Shown: positions 45,484 to 57,610 of the stretch, piece after piece | Numbering within the stretch: the stretch's first letter is position 1 | Layout of the letters: each line of letters begins with the position of its first letter | The notes under the pieces: generated by a model | The model's input: only the letters and a program-made list of their open reading frames with translations | The model's database searches: none | Told to the model about the DNA's origin: nothing | Assembly: GCA_032622095.1 (NCBI GenBank) | Contig: CP136067.1 | Coordinates: 95,222,707 to 95,286,706, forward strand | Length of the DNA stretch: 64,000 nt | Origin: Siphonodentalium dalli | Lineage: Eukaryota; Mollusca; Scaphopoda; Gadilida; Siphonodentaliidae | Direction of reading: 5' to 3' | Made by a program: the position numbers and the translations under genes

Positions 45484-46043
45484 ACGCGAAGATCACCTTT
45501 GTCATCATTCCAATGAGACTCGACCTCCCGAGATCTTGCCCATCGCGATAGTTGTGTTATTTCGCCCAATTTGGGCGGTTCTCTAGTGGTGGTGTGCCAA
45601 GGAAAAACAGACGCAGCATTTGTGTAAATGTTAGCCCAAACTACATTTCGGCTACATTTGAAGTAACGACAGTTTTGTTATTTATTTCGAGGAATAATAC
45701 CGCATCAGATGTATTCAGCCCAAATATGTTAACAGTTTTCGTGTAAAACATTTGCAGTAGGTTAGCGTTATTTGGTATTTGTGGATGTCCTTTAACATGG
45801 CGAAAATATACTACTGCGCTTGAACGAGCATGTGAATTTGTCGTTTTTAATGTATAGCAACTTAATAATCAATAACAGAGGCATTCTCTGTCAAATACAG
45901 TCGCTCTATTTACGATATTAATTGCTGAACTTTCTAAATTAATCTACGCGTAAACGGGTACCTACTGTAAATTATAGAAGGTGTCGGAATCGGCCTAATC
46001 GCCACAGGGCCAACTCGCCCCAGTCGACTTGTGCCAATTCGGT
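45484..46043. other. Intergenic, nothing recognised
   Basis: No supported gene. The 64-codon frame at 45552-45746 has no recognisable feature. Confidence 0.5.
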
Positions 46044-46460
46044 ACACACTATAAAATGTATCCGAGGCCGAGGTCGGCTCGAAATAAAAGTTGTATACGG
46101 GTGTTATATAGCGTTTGGTCCGTTGTTTCTGAATGAATATTATTGAAATTTGGTGTATATGTCCGGGCTGGGACATGGAATACAACAACGTATGAATTGT
46201 TTTGAAATTTACAAATTTGTTGATTTTATTCAATTTGTTTCGTTCTGAGACACACTATAAAGTGTATGCGACCGGCTCAAAAATAAAAGGCGGACTTGAT
46301 GTCGCATTATCTTCTTTGTTTATAAATGGACAAGACTGAAATTTAGTACATATGTCCAGGTTATGTCATGGACACCATTAACGTTTGAATTGTTCTTAAC
46401 GTCACAAATTTGTTGTTTTTATTCAACTTTTCGTTCTTTCATTCTATAAAGTGTAAACGA
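46044..46460 (+). repeat. Degenerate tandem repeat of about 190-206 bp
   Basis: ACACACTATAAARTGTAT followed by CGGCTC.AAATAAAAG occurs at 46044 and 46250, and a third start CTATAAAGTGTAAACGATCG at 46444. Each unit contains TTGAAATTTGGTGTATATGT-like and CAAATTTGTTG..TTTTATTCAA sequence. Confidence 0.7.
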
Positions 46461-46611
46461 TCGGCCCCATTTAAAAGGTTAATCGGCTTATGTGCTTAGT
46501 GTTATTGGTAATCGGATTAACTAATTGGCGACTCTAAACTATTGTGTTTTGGGGTATTTGAGCTTTTTTGTGAAATAATAATTTAGGACGTGAAAACATT
46601 TATTTTAAATG

Positions 46612-46955
46612 ATAACTTTATTTAATGATAATACACACATAAAAAAAATAACGAACATGAGACATACATGATTTATAAACTGTTAACAAAAGATATCAAA
46701 TTCAATACATGACAAAGATGACTCAGTGAAGTTTATAAAGTGAACATAAAAACATTAAGGTAAGAATCTTTTTAAGGAATGTAACTTGATTTAATGATAA
46801 TAAACACATAAATTAAAATAACAAACATGAGACATTCATGATTTATAAACTGTTAACAAAAGATATCAAATTCAATACATGACAAAGATGACTAAGTGAT
46901 GTTTATAAAGTGAACATAAAAATATTAAGGTAAGAATCTTTTTAAGCATTACTAA
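46612..46955 (+). repeat. Tandem duplication, 170-bp period, high identity
   Basis: Two copies share TTTATAAACTGTTAACAAAA, ATATCAAATTCAATACATGA, CAAAGATGACT and AATATTAAGGTAAGAATCTT with few differences, so the duplication is recent. AT-rich, no coding capacity. Confidence 0.85.
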
Positions 46956-46959
46956 ACCC

Positions 46960-48230
46960 TTTAGCACAGACCACAGTCCATTTCACTCATCCGATCATCA
47001 CCAAACTTCATATTTATCTTGATATTGATTGATCTATCAGATGAGAGCCATCAAATATTTTTTGAATTTCATAGGAAAAAATGGTCGCCAGCGGCCATAT
47101 TGCATTTACGTTATATGTTATCCCGTCATGTCGATATCTAGTATTACTTAGAAATTTCACCTTTCCAGATTCATAATTGCTCCATTGACTGTAACAGATG
47201 AAATTATTTCCCTCTTCGGATAGAGTGTCACTGAAACTTTATTTGTCAGACTGTCTGTATAGTCATTGATTATATGTGGCAATAATCTGCAATAAGATGT
47301 AGCACTATTTTATTTTATATTTACATGTAGTGCTGTTTTTATACAACAATTCTACCCCCCTAGATCATCATGTGATCGACCATACATCGCGTGTGAGGAC
47401 CTGGTTGAATTAAGGGGGGTTTTATGGATCACTTCTGTCCTCATGCTAGATTATTCTTATGCCATTTAATGGCATGTTTCTAACATGGAGGGGTAGATAT
47501 GCTTGAGACCCCACCACTCTTCGATTCACACCAAGTTATCAGCTGTCATGTTCGGATATTAGAACCCATAGCCATGATATATGGTTTATTTTGTGTATAC
47601 TAGTAATATAGTTATTTTCAGTTACCTTTATATACCAGTACTGTGTATAACAGTGCATATAAATGAATCCATGTGTACATGTATATTGATTCAACGGATT
47701 CAGTGGTTTTGTCCATCAGTCTATCAAATTTGCGGGGAAACATGTCCACCAGCAATACACCCTGCTAAATTTCAAATTTGAATCAATTGGCACACCCTGC
47801 AGCCAGCTTTTATTGGAGAACTTTTTCTCATATGGATATTTTGGGTCACCACTAGATGTGAGCCATATTTTGTTCTCAGACTTTCCTTGAATTTTACTAT
47901 TTTTATGGCTAAATAATTTGGTTGTTCCTACAGACGACATCCCTTGTCCGATCGTCATCAAATTCCACAATGATCTTCTGGACAACCAGAGTGAGAGTAA
48001 TCTAATTTTTCCGAATTTCGTTAAAAAACATGACCACAGGCAGCAATTTGGTATCTTACTCTTTGCATGACTGAATTGTTTAGCAACTGTACAGACATAT
48101 CCCTCATCTGATAGTCACTAAACTTCATATTGATCTTCGGGGTGACAACTAGATTGGAGCTATCGAATGCTTTGAATTTTTTTGGAAAACATTGTCGCCA
48201 TCAGTCATCTTCTATTTTGGTTTTTATATA
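46960..48230 (+). repeat. Dispersed degenerate repeat with ATCACCAAACTTCATAT blocks
   Basis: Blocks near 46998, 47950 and 48110 share GATCATCACCAAACTTCATA-like sequence, GATCTT, GAGCCATCAAAT/GAGCTATCGAAT and GAAAAAATGGTCGCCAGCGG/GGAAAACATTGTCGCCATCA. The pieces look like remnants of one repeated element. No gene recognised in the rest of the interval. Confidence 0.5.
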
Positions 48231-48464
48231 CATGTATATCTCTTCATGCGGATAGTCAGTATTACGTAGGTACTTCAACTTTCCGCATTCCTGTCATCAT
48301 TTGAAATATAAAAATTTACCTGATACATGCACCCTTCAAAATATGTTTCGTCGTATCTATTTTAATGATCCCTATGGTAATATTAATATAGATATATTTG
48401 TCAAACATTTCTTTGTACAAAATACAGGTATTTAGTTTGTAACTAAATCTAGAAATATATAATA

Positions 48465-48966
48465 CTAGCTGGTGGACCCGACTTCGTCCGGGATGTTCCC
48501 CTCTGATTTTCGGAGAATTGCGCTATTTAACCTTGAATTGACCATTTTAAAGGTGAAGGTCATGTCGGGGTTACGATTTGACCCGTTCAAAACACTTCCC
48601 GGACAAAAGTTCCCGACAAAAGTACCCGTCGAAATCCGCCCGGCTTTACCCGATTTGACCTTGAATTGACAATTTTGAAGGTCAAGGTCAGGTTGGGGTC
48701 ATGATTTGACCCATCCAAAACACTCCTGGGACAAAAGTAACGGTAGGTATCAAATTTCGTTGGAATCCTTCCGTTTTACAAGATTTGACCTTGAATTGAT
48801 CTTTTTGAATGTCAAAGTCAGGTCGGGGTCAAGATTTGACCCGTCCAAAATACTCCCTGGAAATAATTTTCAATAGGTATCAAATTTCGTCAAATCTGTC
48901 CGGCAGTTTTCCCGGCAATAGCTAACAGACAAACAGACAGACAAAAGTCCCAAAATATATATTAGA
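48465..48966 (+). mobile_element. SINE/RTE-tail-like repeat, unit S4
   Basis: Begins CTAGCTGGTGGACCCGACTT, has three internal GATTTGACCTTGAATTGA.. blocks with GTCAAGGTCAGG..GGGGTC..GATTTGACCC, and ends CAAATTTCGTCAAATCTGTC, ACAGACAAACAGACAGACAA, AAATATATATTAGA. Closest in style to S1 at 9.4 kb. Confidence 0.7.
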
Positions 48967-49365
48967 CTAGCTGATGTACCCGACTTCGTTCGGGCTATTT
49001 AGGGATTTCTTTGTGATCGCCTCCATCTGGACAGTACCCAGTATATACAGCGTATGGACAAACTATTGTTCAATTGGTCCAGAAACATGCCTATATCAGC
49101 ACGTTCGATGACATGGTCCCACGTGAATTTGGACCCGTCCATATTGCTCCCGGGATCGAAGTAGTCCTACACACAAAATTTTAGTCGGATCGGTCAAGGT
49201 CCAGAAACATGCCTATGAGCGAGGTCAAGTTGACACGTTAAATACCAAATCCGAGTCGGATCGGTCGAGCAGAGTTAGAGTCTATAACACATACATACAT
49301 GCATTCATACATACACACATACATACACACATACATACAGACAGATATTCCAAAATGTATAATCG
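48967..49365 (+). mobile_element. SINE/RTE-tail-like repeat, unit S5
   Basis: Starts CTAGCTGATGTACCCGACTT immediately after the tail of S4 and ends with CCGAGTCGGATCGGTCGAGC, an (ACAT)n run (about 49286-49340) and ATTCCAAAATGTATAAT. Head directly follows the previous tail, as in S1-S3. Confidence 0.7.
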
Positions 49366-49939
49366 ATAGCTACAACAATTCTATGGTAGACAGTTCACGG
49401 GCGACCTGAAGCATGCATCTTAGTTTTCTTGTATATACTACCGATCAAAACAACGGATGTGCTTTGATGTGCTTCACACTGAAGATGTCCGTTCTGCGAC
49501 GAATATAGCACACAACGGATGCACGGAACAAGGTTTAGGCACCCGCGACGAGGATAACTATAAAGGGCGGATGAACCGAAGGGAGATTACAACAAAGGAT
49601 CGTGACATTCCTTATACGGACGCAGCTCAATTTATTCTGCTAATTATTCTGCGAAATTCTCTTGCGCGTTCCTCAACATCCGCCTCGGTCACTATCAGTT
49701 ATCCATGGAGTCGAATATGATAAAACAATGGTAAGTTCACAGCAGATACACGACGTAAGGCTGCAGTCTTCCTGGTGATGATAATCTTATAGAAGGGGAG
49801 AAATCAAAGAAGAGGGGCTGTCTCAAAGAGAGTGTGGTATTCGTTTCACGGAGACAACTCAATTTTATTTCATGGTTGGTAATTTTTGTGCAACGCATAT
49901 CTTCTGAACTGATAATAAACGATCTCAATTGATGATCTA
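49366..49939. other. Intergenic, nothing recognised
   Basis: No supported gene; the 87-codon frame at 49457-49720 is Arg/Thr/Ser-rich without motif. Confidence 0.5.
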
Positions 49940-50230
49940 CCCATATAAAAATGTACCTGGGTAAATCTTGGTGTTTACCTAGGTATACCCCGGTACATAT
50001 AGGTTTTACCCTGGTTCCACCCAGGTCACAACCAGGTTACACCCAGGTAAATCAGGGATTTATATAGATTTACCCAGGTGTTTTCTATATATGTTAGGTA
50101 TAAACCCCAGTTTACCCGGGTTTTTACGGATTTACACCCAGGTATTTACACCAAGTATTTACACCCAGGTATTTACACCAGGGTTTCGCCCAGGTATTTA
50201 CTACAGTGTTCACCCGGATATATACACCTG
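49940..50230 (+). repeat. CCAGGT minisatellite with CCCATATAAAAATGTACC end
   Basis: Starts CCCATATAAAAATGTACCTG and continues with irregular ACCCAGGTAWTTACAC units. The same start is found inverted at 63957, marking a shared element end. The opposite end of this copy was not found; a 45-bp minisatellite follows. Confidence 0.65.
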
Positions 50231-50261
50231 TGGTATTTTGTTAAACTGTATAATCTGCATT

Positions 50262-52045
50262 GAAGTCACCTTATTAACCCTTTCTATATTACAGCACCAT
50301 TGGCGTGTAGTTACCTTATTAACCATTCTATATTAAATCATTAATTGACAGGTAGTTACCTTATTAACCCTTTCTATACTAAGTAACATTGGTGAGTAGT
50401 TACATTATTAACCCTTTCTATATTAAAGCACCATTGATGTGAAGTTACCTTATTAACCCTTTCTTTATTAAAGAATCATTGACACGTAGTTACCTTATTA
50501 ACCCTTTCTATATTAAAATATCATTGATGTGTAGTTACAATGTTAACCCTTTCTATAGTATAGCATCATTGACGGGTAGTTGGCTCCTTAACTCTGTATA
50601 TATCAAAGTATCATTGTCGTATATAGTTACCTTATTAACCCTTTCTATACTAAGTACCGTTGGCGTGTAGTTACCTTATTAACCCTTTCTATATTAAAGC
50701 ATTAATTGACAGGTAGTTACCTTATTAACCCTTTCTATACTAAGTATCATTGGTGAGTAGTTGCATTATTAACCCTTTCTATATTAAAGCGCCATTGGCG
50801 GGTAGTTACCTTATTAACCATTTATGTATTAAAGCATCATTGACGTGTAGTTACCTTATTATAACCCTCTCTATATTAAAGCATCATTATTGCTGGGTAG
50901 TTATCTTATTAACCCGTTCTATACTAAGTATCATTGGTGAGTAGTTACAGTATTAACCCTTTCTATATTAAAGCATCATTGACGTGAAGTTACCTTATTA
51001 ACCATTTCTGTATTAAAGCAGCATTGACATGTAGTTACCTTATTAGCCCTTTCTTTATTAAAATATCATTGACGTGTAGTTACCATGTTAACCCTTTCTA
51101 TATTAAAGCATCGTTGACGGGTAGTTGCCTAATTAACCCTCTATATACTAAAGTATCATTGGCGTGTAGTTACCTTATTAACCTTTTCTATATTAAAGCA
51201 TTAATTGACAGGTAGTTACATTAAACAACCCTTTCTATACTAAGTATCATTGGTGAGTAGTTACATTATAAACCATTTCTATATTAAAGCGCCATTGACG
51301 GGTAATTACCTTATTAACCATTTTTGTATCAAAGCATCATTGACGTGCAGTTACCATATTATAACACTTTCTATATTAAAGCATCATTGACTGATAGTTA
51401 CCATATTAACCCTTTCTATATTAAAGCACCATTGGCGTGTAATTACCTTATTAACCCTTTCTACGTTGAAGCAATAATTGACAGGCAGTTACCTTATTAA
51501 CCCTTTTATAATGAGTATCATTGGTGATTAGTTACATTATTAACCCTTTCTACAATAAAGCATCATTGACATGTAGTTATCATAGTAGCCAGTTATATAT
51601 TAAAGCATCATGGACGGTAGTTACCATATTAACCCTTTCTATATTAAAGCACCATTGGCGTGTAATTACCATATTAACCCTTTCTATATTAAAACATCAT
51701 TGACGTGTAGTTACCCTATTAGCCCTTTCTATATTTAAGCATCATTGACGTGTAGAACTTTATCTTATTAACCCTCTCTTTATTAAAGCATCATTGACAT
51801 GTAGTTACCTTAGTAACAATTTCTACACTAAAGCATTATTGACGGGTAGTTACCTTATTAACCCTTTCTATATTAAAGCATCATTGACAAGAAGTTAAAT
51901 TATTAACCTTCTATAATAAGTATCATTGCCGTGTAGTTAGTTACCTTATAAAACCTTTCTATATTAAGACGTCGATCATTGACGGGTAGTTGTTACCTTA
52001 TTAATCATTTATGTATTCAAGCATCATTGACGAGTAGTTACCTTA
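50262..52045 (+). repeat. 45-bp minisatellite, about 39 units
   Basis: Consensus unit TTAACCCTTTCTATATTAAA then GCATCATTGACGTGTAGTTA and CCTTA. Because 45 is divisible by three, the frames give a 15-residue repeat (NPFYIKASLTCSYLI), broken by indels; this is a by-product, not a protein. Variant units (TAAGTATCATTGGTGAGTAG) recur at wider spacing, indicating a higher-order pattern. Confidence 0.9.
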
Positions 52046-52739
52046 TTACTTGAAGTTTATTATGACAGTATGACAATACACTACCCCGGACAAATGAAGC
52101 AATATCATACTTTATCTAACAGCCTAGCTATAATTAGTGAACATTAAACTGACAAACAGACAATTTTCAGGGCCATTATTTAATATTAAAGGGATACAAA
52201 ATAAAGAGATTTCTAATTATCAGTAAGAATTATTCTCTAAGTGATACTTATTATTTCAAATAAATGATTGCATATACTATAGTAGACCATATACCAACAG
52301 GAAAATATTAGTGAATACAATTATTGTGTTTCAAAATTCGTTTCGTTTCGTTTCTGCAGCCAAATTACAATCTTAACTTTTAGTTATCGTTCTTCAAAAT
52401 GAAGCGCGGATAAATCCTTGTGGTATTTTGAGTTAATTTTGTCGCGAATCAACGCGGATTGACAGAAGGAAATGGTGTATTGGCTACAAACGGATAAACT
52501 GTGGACTTATATATAAGATTCGCCGATTTCTCCCCATGGATGTGCGCAAATATCGAAAAAGACTGAATTTCATGTGACAAAAAATATTTCAATTCCCGGA
52601 ACAGTAAGAATTAAGCTACGATAACGAAACGGATCAACTATAGTATTGAACAGTACCTCAGCTACCTGGCCATAACCAGAATATTTTCTCAAAATTGAAT
52701 TTGTGGTACCGGTACAATCATGATGTAGTGCCAGTGGCC
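52046..52739. other. Intergenic, nothing recognised
   Basis: Unique-looking AT-rich sequence, no gene recognised. Confidence 0.5.
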
Positions 52740-53290
52740 TGCTCATAATGCACCTGTCCAGAAGAAGAAGAATTGAGAAGTTTGAAGATCATGGACTACG
52801 CAGACACCATCTGGGACCCCTACCAACAAAATCACATCGACAAGCTGGAAAGAATCCAGCGTAGAGCAGCCCGTTTCATTAAAAGAGACTATAAGAGCAA
52901 AGAAGATGGATATATGACCAAGATCCTCTACGAGCTAGATTTACCAACATTGCAGAAACGGCGGAAAATAAATCGGCTGGGATTCATGAGTAAGGTGGTG
53001 GGTGGATTGGTCCCGGCTATACCACCTAATCAATACTTTACACCCGAAACAAGGCGTCTTAGATCGCAGAGCAAAGTTCTGACAGGCTACGTCACCAGCC
53101 AAATTCCTCGGCACCTAATTTAAAGGAACAACAGTCAGTGCTACGAGGCTATACCATACGTGTCAGCTCAGTTCGCTAATTCCACATTTGTTCGAACTAT
53201 ATGCGACTGGAATCAGCTGGAGGAATCCTTAATCCTACAACAACAGCCTGTGGATTCCTGAACGAAAAGATCTGAGACTCTCTCGCCCGC
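52740..53290 (+). pseudogene. LINE ORF2 3' fragment (5'-truncated)
   Basis: A 116-residue open stretch (52773-53123) reads MDYADTIWDPYQQNHIDKLE, RIQRRAARFI, then TKILYELDLPTLQKRRKINR and GGLVPAIPP. This is the conserved post-RT region of jockey/CR1-type LINEs (LEYA..VWDP..DI..LE.VQRRAARF). After a stop, the family sequence goes on (AQFANSTFVRTICDWNQLEE and PVDSF, to about 53260). The endonuclease and RT palm are missing, as expected from incomplete reverse transcription. It is a different LINE lineage from the one at 0.8-5.4 kb, which lacks this motif. Confidence 0.85.
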
Positions 53291-53528
53291 TGCGAAATTA
53301 CCATAATTGGGATCTGCAGCGTAACCATTCAGATTCAGATTGATCCACGATAGTAAGGGGTCAGTACATGTAGTAAGTACTGATAGTGATAAGCCTGCTG
53401 TACAATAATACTACTTTTGCTGTTTTACTGGTCTTAACTGAGTACTGTGTCAATGTGACATTGTTAATTCAGTTCCACTCTAATGTACATTAACTGGCAA
53501 TGATGCATCTGACGCTATTAAAGGCACC

Positions 53529-53760
53529 GGTAATCCCTAAATACCAGGACGACGCGGCGTAGAAACTTGGTACAACAGTTGTTACACGACAAAGAAAATT
53601 ATCAACAAGCTTAGTGAGCGTCATCATCAAAATTGCAAATTAAAACACGGCAATGGTAAATTGGTAATCCCTACATACCAGGAGGACAAGGCATTGAAAC
53701 TTGGGACAACAGTTGTTACACGGCAAAGAAATTTAAAACACACTGTGCACAGATGAATGT
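53529..53760 (+). repeat. Tandem duplication, 134-bp period
   Basis: GGTAATCCCTAMATACCAGG, then GACAAGGCATTGAAACTTGG and CAACAGTTGTTACACGRCAA, occurs at 53529 and 53663. Confidence 0.7.
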
Positions 53761-54051
53761 TTATACATGTACTGTGCAGTCGAGATCACCTGGACTACAA
53801 ATATTTAAGGATTATACTATTTGATGAGTAGATGCGTGACTGATAAAAGAATTAGAGACTCCATATTTACTCGGAAGATAACAGTATACGATGCCATACA
53901 GTTGTTCCATAACATCTCAACCTTTGGTGGATATTAACAGTAAAACTAATGAAAATGATGAAAGCCCGACTCAACATCAAGACAACATGTGCATGCATAA
54001 GTGACGGTTCAATGATTTTGACTCCATCAGATGATATTTAAGCGACACCAA

Positions 54052-54418
54052 TTTTTAAGTCTGGTTTACGATGTGGGGAGAAAAAAAGTAGATGCAGGAG
54101 GGAAAAAAATAAAAATAAAAAAGATTGTCCCCCCAATTTATATCAAGTAAATCGTGGAATTTTACATAAATTTTACAAAAATTGTGAAAAAATGTTTTTG
54201 AATGAAATTCTGTTCAAACCAAACAAGACATATCTTGTCATGAAATACATGAAAATATGGATCTGTAAATGATCATAAGCAGAACCGGATGCGACAGCAC
54301 ATGAAAATCAGTACGCGTGTAAAATATTTTGGGACAAAAAAAGTTATTTTTTTTTTCATGAAATGGAAACAAAGTTGTAGGAGGTGTTCGTAAACCAGAC
54401 TTAAAAATTGGTGTCGCC
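54052..54418 (-). mobile_element. TWA-flanked TIR element H1 (GGCGACACC family)
   Basis: Ends GCGACACCAATTTTTAAGTC (one G lost) and the reverse of GGCGACACCAATTTTTAAGT, TIR about 30 bp. The right flank is TTA, the left TAA-like. Internal landmarks TACGCGTGTAAA, AACCGGATGCGACAGCACAT and an A/G-rich tract match the inverted copy at 61198. No transposase. The 3-bp TWA target suggests PIF/Harbinger. Confidence 0.75.
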
Positions 54419-54604
54419 TTAGGCTCATGTTAACACAGGATCACATATTCTCAAAATAATTGTCTCCCTCAAGTTGGCCTCAACCATACTAGTATTTATA
54501 TTTGATAGAACCTCAGTGAGACCATGTTGAAAATTACCATCAATGCAGTTCCAGTGTTGACGCAACGCGGTCATGTTACTTCAAACCAGTTGCAATGTTC
54601 CTTA

Positions 54605-55304
54605 GGCCAAAGAAAAAAGATACTATGTTTCCGTACATCGACCGACCCTAAAAATAACCCGCCGACCCTAAACTTTTTAATGATATTTTGAGAAAAAGTC
54701 AAAATTTTCGCAATTTTAATTTCATGAGAGTGGATCTCCTGCATGCTTTATGTCTTGTTTGGGACTTATGGAACACTATCAACAGACATGGTGGGTGTGT
54801 ATCTGTATATATACATGTAAAGAGGTTATCACTGCATATATTAGGGGTATACATGTACTAGTAGCTACTGTTTCCAAAAACCAGGCATGCTCGGTGGGTG
54901 TACTGGCTACCTCCAGACAATGGTATGTAATCGTCACAATACATGTACGGTATAATGGCGGTATTATTGGTAAAATTCTTATAAAAAGTTAGTGACATCA
55001 ATTTTGTACCAAGTTTATAGCCAAATTTATGAAAATGTGGTATTAGATATAATAAAATACATACGTAAGCATGAAGTAAGTTTGATTTTTTATCAATCTT
55101 AATGTATATTTCCACTGTGTTGATCAAGTAATACTTTCCCCATGGCACGGGTTGGCATTTTATGTCACTTTGGTCGAGGTAGTTCAATATTTCTGCAGCT
55201 GGATAAAAAATATCAAAATAAAATAAAATAAAAAAAATTCCCTACCTACCTACTAGTACCCTAAATTTTTTTTACCGGAAACATACAAACTTTTTTCTTT
55301 GGCC
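54605..55304 (+). mobile_element. TIR element (GGCCAAAGAAAAAAG family)
   Basis: Ends GGCCAAAGAAAAAAGATACT..TATGTTTCCG and the reverse GGCCAAAGAAAAAAGTTTGT..ATGTTTCCGG, about 28 bp of TIR; flanks TTA and TTT. The interior is 700 bp of AT-rich sequence; the 80-109 codon frames in it have no recognised motif. Confidence 0.7.
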
Positions 55305-55352
55305 TTTAGCATGGTAATTCGTGAAAATAAATGTCAATGCAACTTACTCTCA

Positions 55353-56280
55353 GGCTCCAAATAAAAGTGCAGGCCCAAATAATAGTGCGGGGGGGGGGGG
55401 GGAATTCCATTGAAAGTTAATAAAAGTACAGACCCAAATAATAGTGCAGGGGGAACTCTGAGCAAAACATCAACTGTGGTTAACCAAATAATTTTTATAG
55501 CAGGTTCAGGTATACGAGTCAACATGTAGTACAGGTACATGTATGTATCATGTGGTGTTTTTTTTGGTTTGCCACATACTTGAATATGTACTCTTGAGTG
55601 CCTAATGTACGATTATTAAAATCGAGGTAAAATTCCCACCTGTACGATCATTATTTGGTCCTGTACGTTTATTAAATTAACCAAAAGAAATAATTCACCA
55701 ATCTTAAATTGTGTTATTCATATAAGAAATGAACGGCGGTTTCAATGCGGTCATGGGGTTTTGACCGCGAGAAAAAATCAGCAAACTTCGGGGTTCATGC
55801 AGAGTTTGCTGATTTTTTTAACGCGGTCAAAACCCATGACCACGTTGAATCCGCCGTTTATTATTTATATTTATATACTTAAATTCATTATGAACTAGGA
55901 TTGTATGTCTTTCCCATTATTTATTCATCTATTTAAACAAACGCATGGAGTTCAGTTCAGACAGTTCGAATCCTTGTTTTTTGGAAAACCAAACATTTTG
56001 AGAATCCGTTCATGGAGAACGGAAGAAACGCAATTTCACAGTAAAGTATAAACATATATGACAAAATGTCTTGTTTAGCTAGTAACTAATGTAGACGTGT
56101 TGATCATTTTTACATCTGAATCATATAGAAATCTTGAATTTGTGCTGATTTAAATTTTCATAGCTTCAAAATATTAATAAACGTGCAGACCCAAATAAGC
56201 ACTGTGCATGGGGGGGGGGGATTTCCCAAGAAAAATGATAAACGTGGATGCAGCTGGTGCATGCATATTTATTTGGAGCC
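55353..56280 (+). mobile_element. TIR element (GGCTCCAAATAAA family) with internal hairpin
   Basis: Ends GGCTCCAAATAAAAGTGCAG and the inverse ATTTATTTGGAGCC. Subterminal blocks CAGGCCCAAATAATAGTGC, a G run, and GTAATAAAAGTACAGACCCAAA-like sequence occur near both ends. A strong hairpin lies inside at 55731-55859. No transposase. Confidence 0.65.
55731..55859 (+). repeat. Hairpin inside the GGCTCC element
   Basis: Arms of about 57 bp: GAACGGCGGTTTCAATGCGG, TCATGGGGTTTTGACCGCG, AATCAGCAAACT and their inverse, with a short loop around TCGGGGTTCATGCAG. Confidence 0.8.
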
Positions 56281-57393
56281 CAAGAGTAAAGAGGTGGAGG
56301 TGAATGTTACATGTAAGTTGTTATTAACGAAATGGAACGATGCCTTTAATAGGTTCCACCAGCAATAAGTCGCGACTTCTTTATATTGGCCTGACAGATT
56401 GGTTTTTGTTGGCGTCATGCCTGTCGACCATTATGATGGCCACATATATTGTCATATAACAGCGATTTACGATCTGTCTTGTTGGCTCATAATATAAATT
56501 AAGAAAGTGGCCTTGTGTTCGTTCCTTGCGTAAAAAAATATTTTTTAGTACAAACGTCCTCATTGATTGTGTCCCTCGACTCCTTGTGTAATTGGTCAAG
56601 TAACTTACATGTATGTACATGTACAGACCACTCACAAATTTCTTAGAAAAGCGACCACATGTTCGAATCTACTTTGCGATTTTGGAGCAACGCATTTGTA
56701 AATGCGTTCATATTTTAACACATTTACCTTGATTTATTCACAAACAAATGTCTTGATGCAGGCCTTAAAATCCATCAGATTTTTGGCAATAATCAAAATG
56801 TTAGTGTTTCACTTTCTACAGGGAATCAAGACTTTTTACTAGAATCAAAATGAGAATCATGATTCTCAGATTCTGATTATAAAACAATTAATGTCAACAG
56901 TGTTTATTTATGTTTATTCCATTTTGAATGGAAAACTACATCATGAATGTCCGATTCCGAACATATACATGTACACCAGGAGTGGGAAAATAACACAGAA
57001 TTATTCAGATGTGAATTTAAATTAAACAAAATTATAACTAAAATTGCAAAATACACTATCGTATCGTTATTTGGGTGTTCATACTAGTATACTTTTTCGG
57101 CGCAATGATCGGTAATTTCAATGCGACTGCGATTATTACCAATGCAGTGCATTTAATTTAAATGCTGTCATTAAGGCATTTACAAAGTGGCGTGACACAA
57201 TGCACCCTCAATGCATTTTAAATGCAACAACCGCATTTCATTGATCCACGTTGTAAAGGACATTTATTTTTAGAATACATGTATGTACGTGTATATAACC
57301 ACAAGAATAAAGAACAAATCAACAGTTTTTATTACTTTGTAAACCTCTGATGTTTCCCATACAGTATACATTTGTATATTATAAACCATGTTA
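56281..57393. other. Intergenic, nothing recognised
   Basis: No gene recognised. The stretch 57100-57250 has repeated AATGCATTTAAATG-like words. Confidence 0.5.
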
Positions 57394-57610
57394 CAGTAAT
57401 TCTAGAGCTAATTAATCGACTCCTTAACTACAGCAGAATTATGGGTAACTTTTCAGGATTTAGTCCGAAATATGGCTTGTTGCCATTCATCGGAAAGCTC
57501 TCACCGAGAGCTTTCCGATGAATGGCATCAACCCATATTTCCGACTAAATCCTGAAAAGTTACCCATAATTCTGCTGTAGTTAAGGAGTCGATTAATTAG
57601 AGCATTACTG
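57394..57610 (+). mobile_element. TA-flanked foldback element F2
   Basis: 217-bp hairpin of the F1 family, arms from CAGTAATTCTAGAGCTAATT through ATCGACTCCTTAACTACAGC and AATTATGGGTAACTTTTCAG, meeting at AAAGCTCTCACCGAGAGCTT. Flanked by TA both sides. Confidence 0.8.

Noticed and set aside
50262-51703. Frames with a regular 15-residue repeat (NPFYIKASLTCSYLI)
   Set aside because: By-product of a 45-bp minisatellite with frame-breaking indels; no start context or signal peptide.
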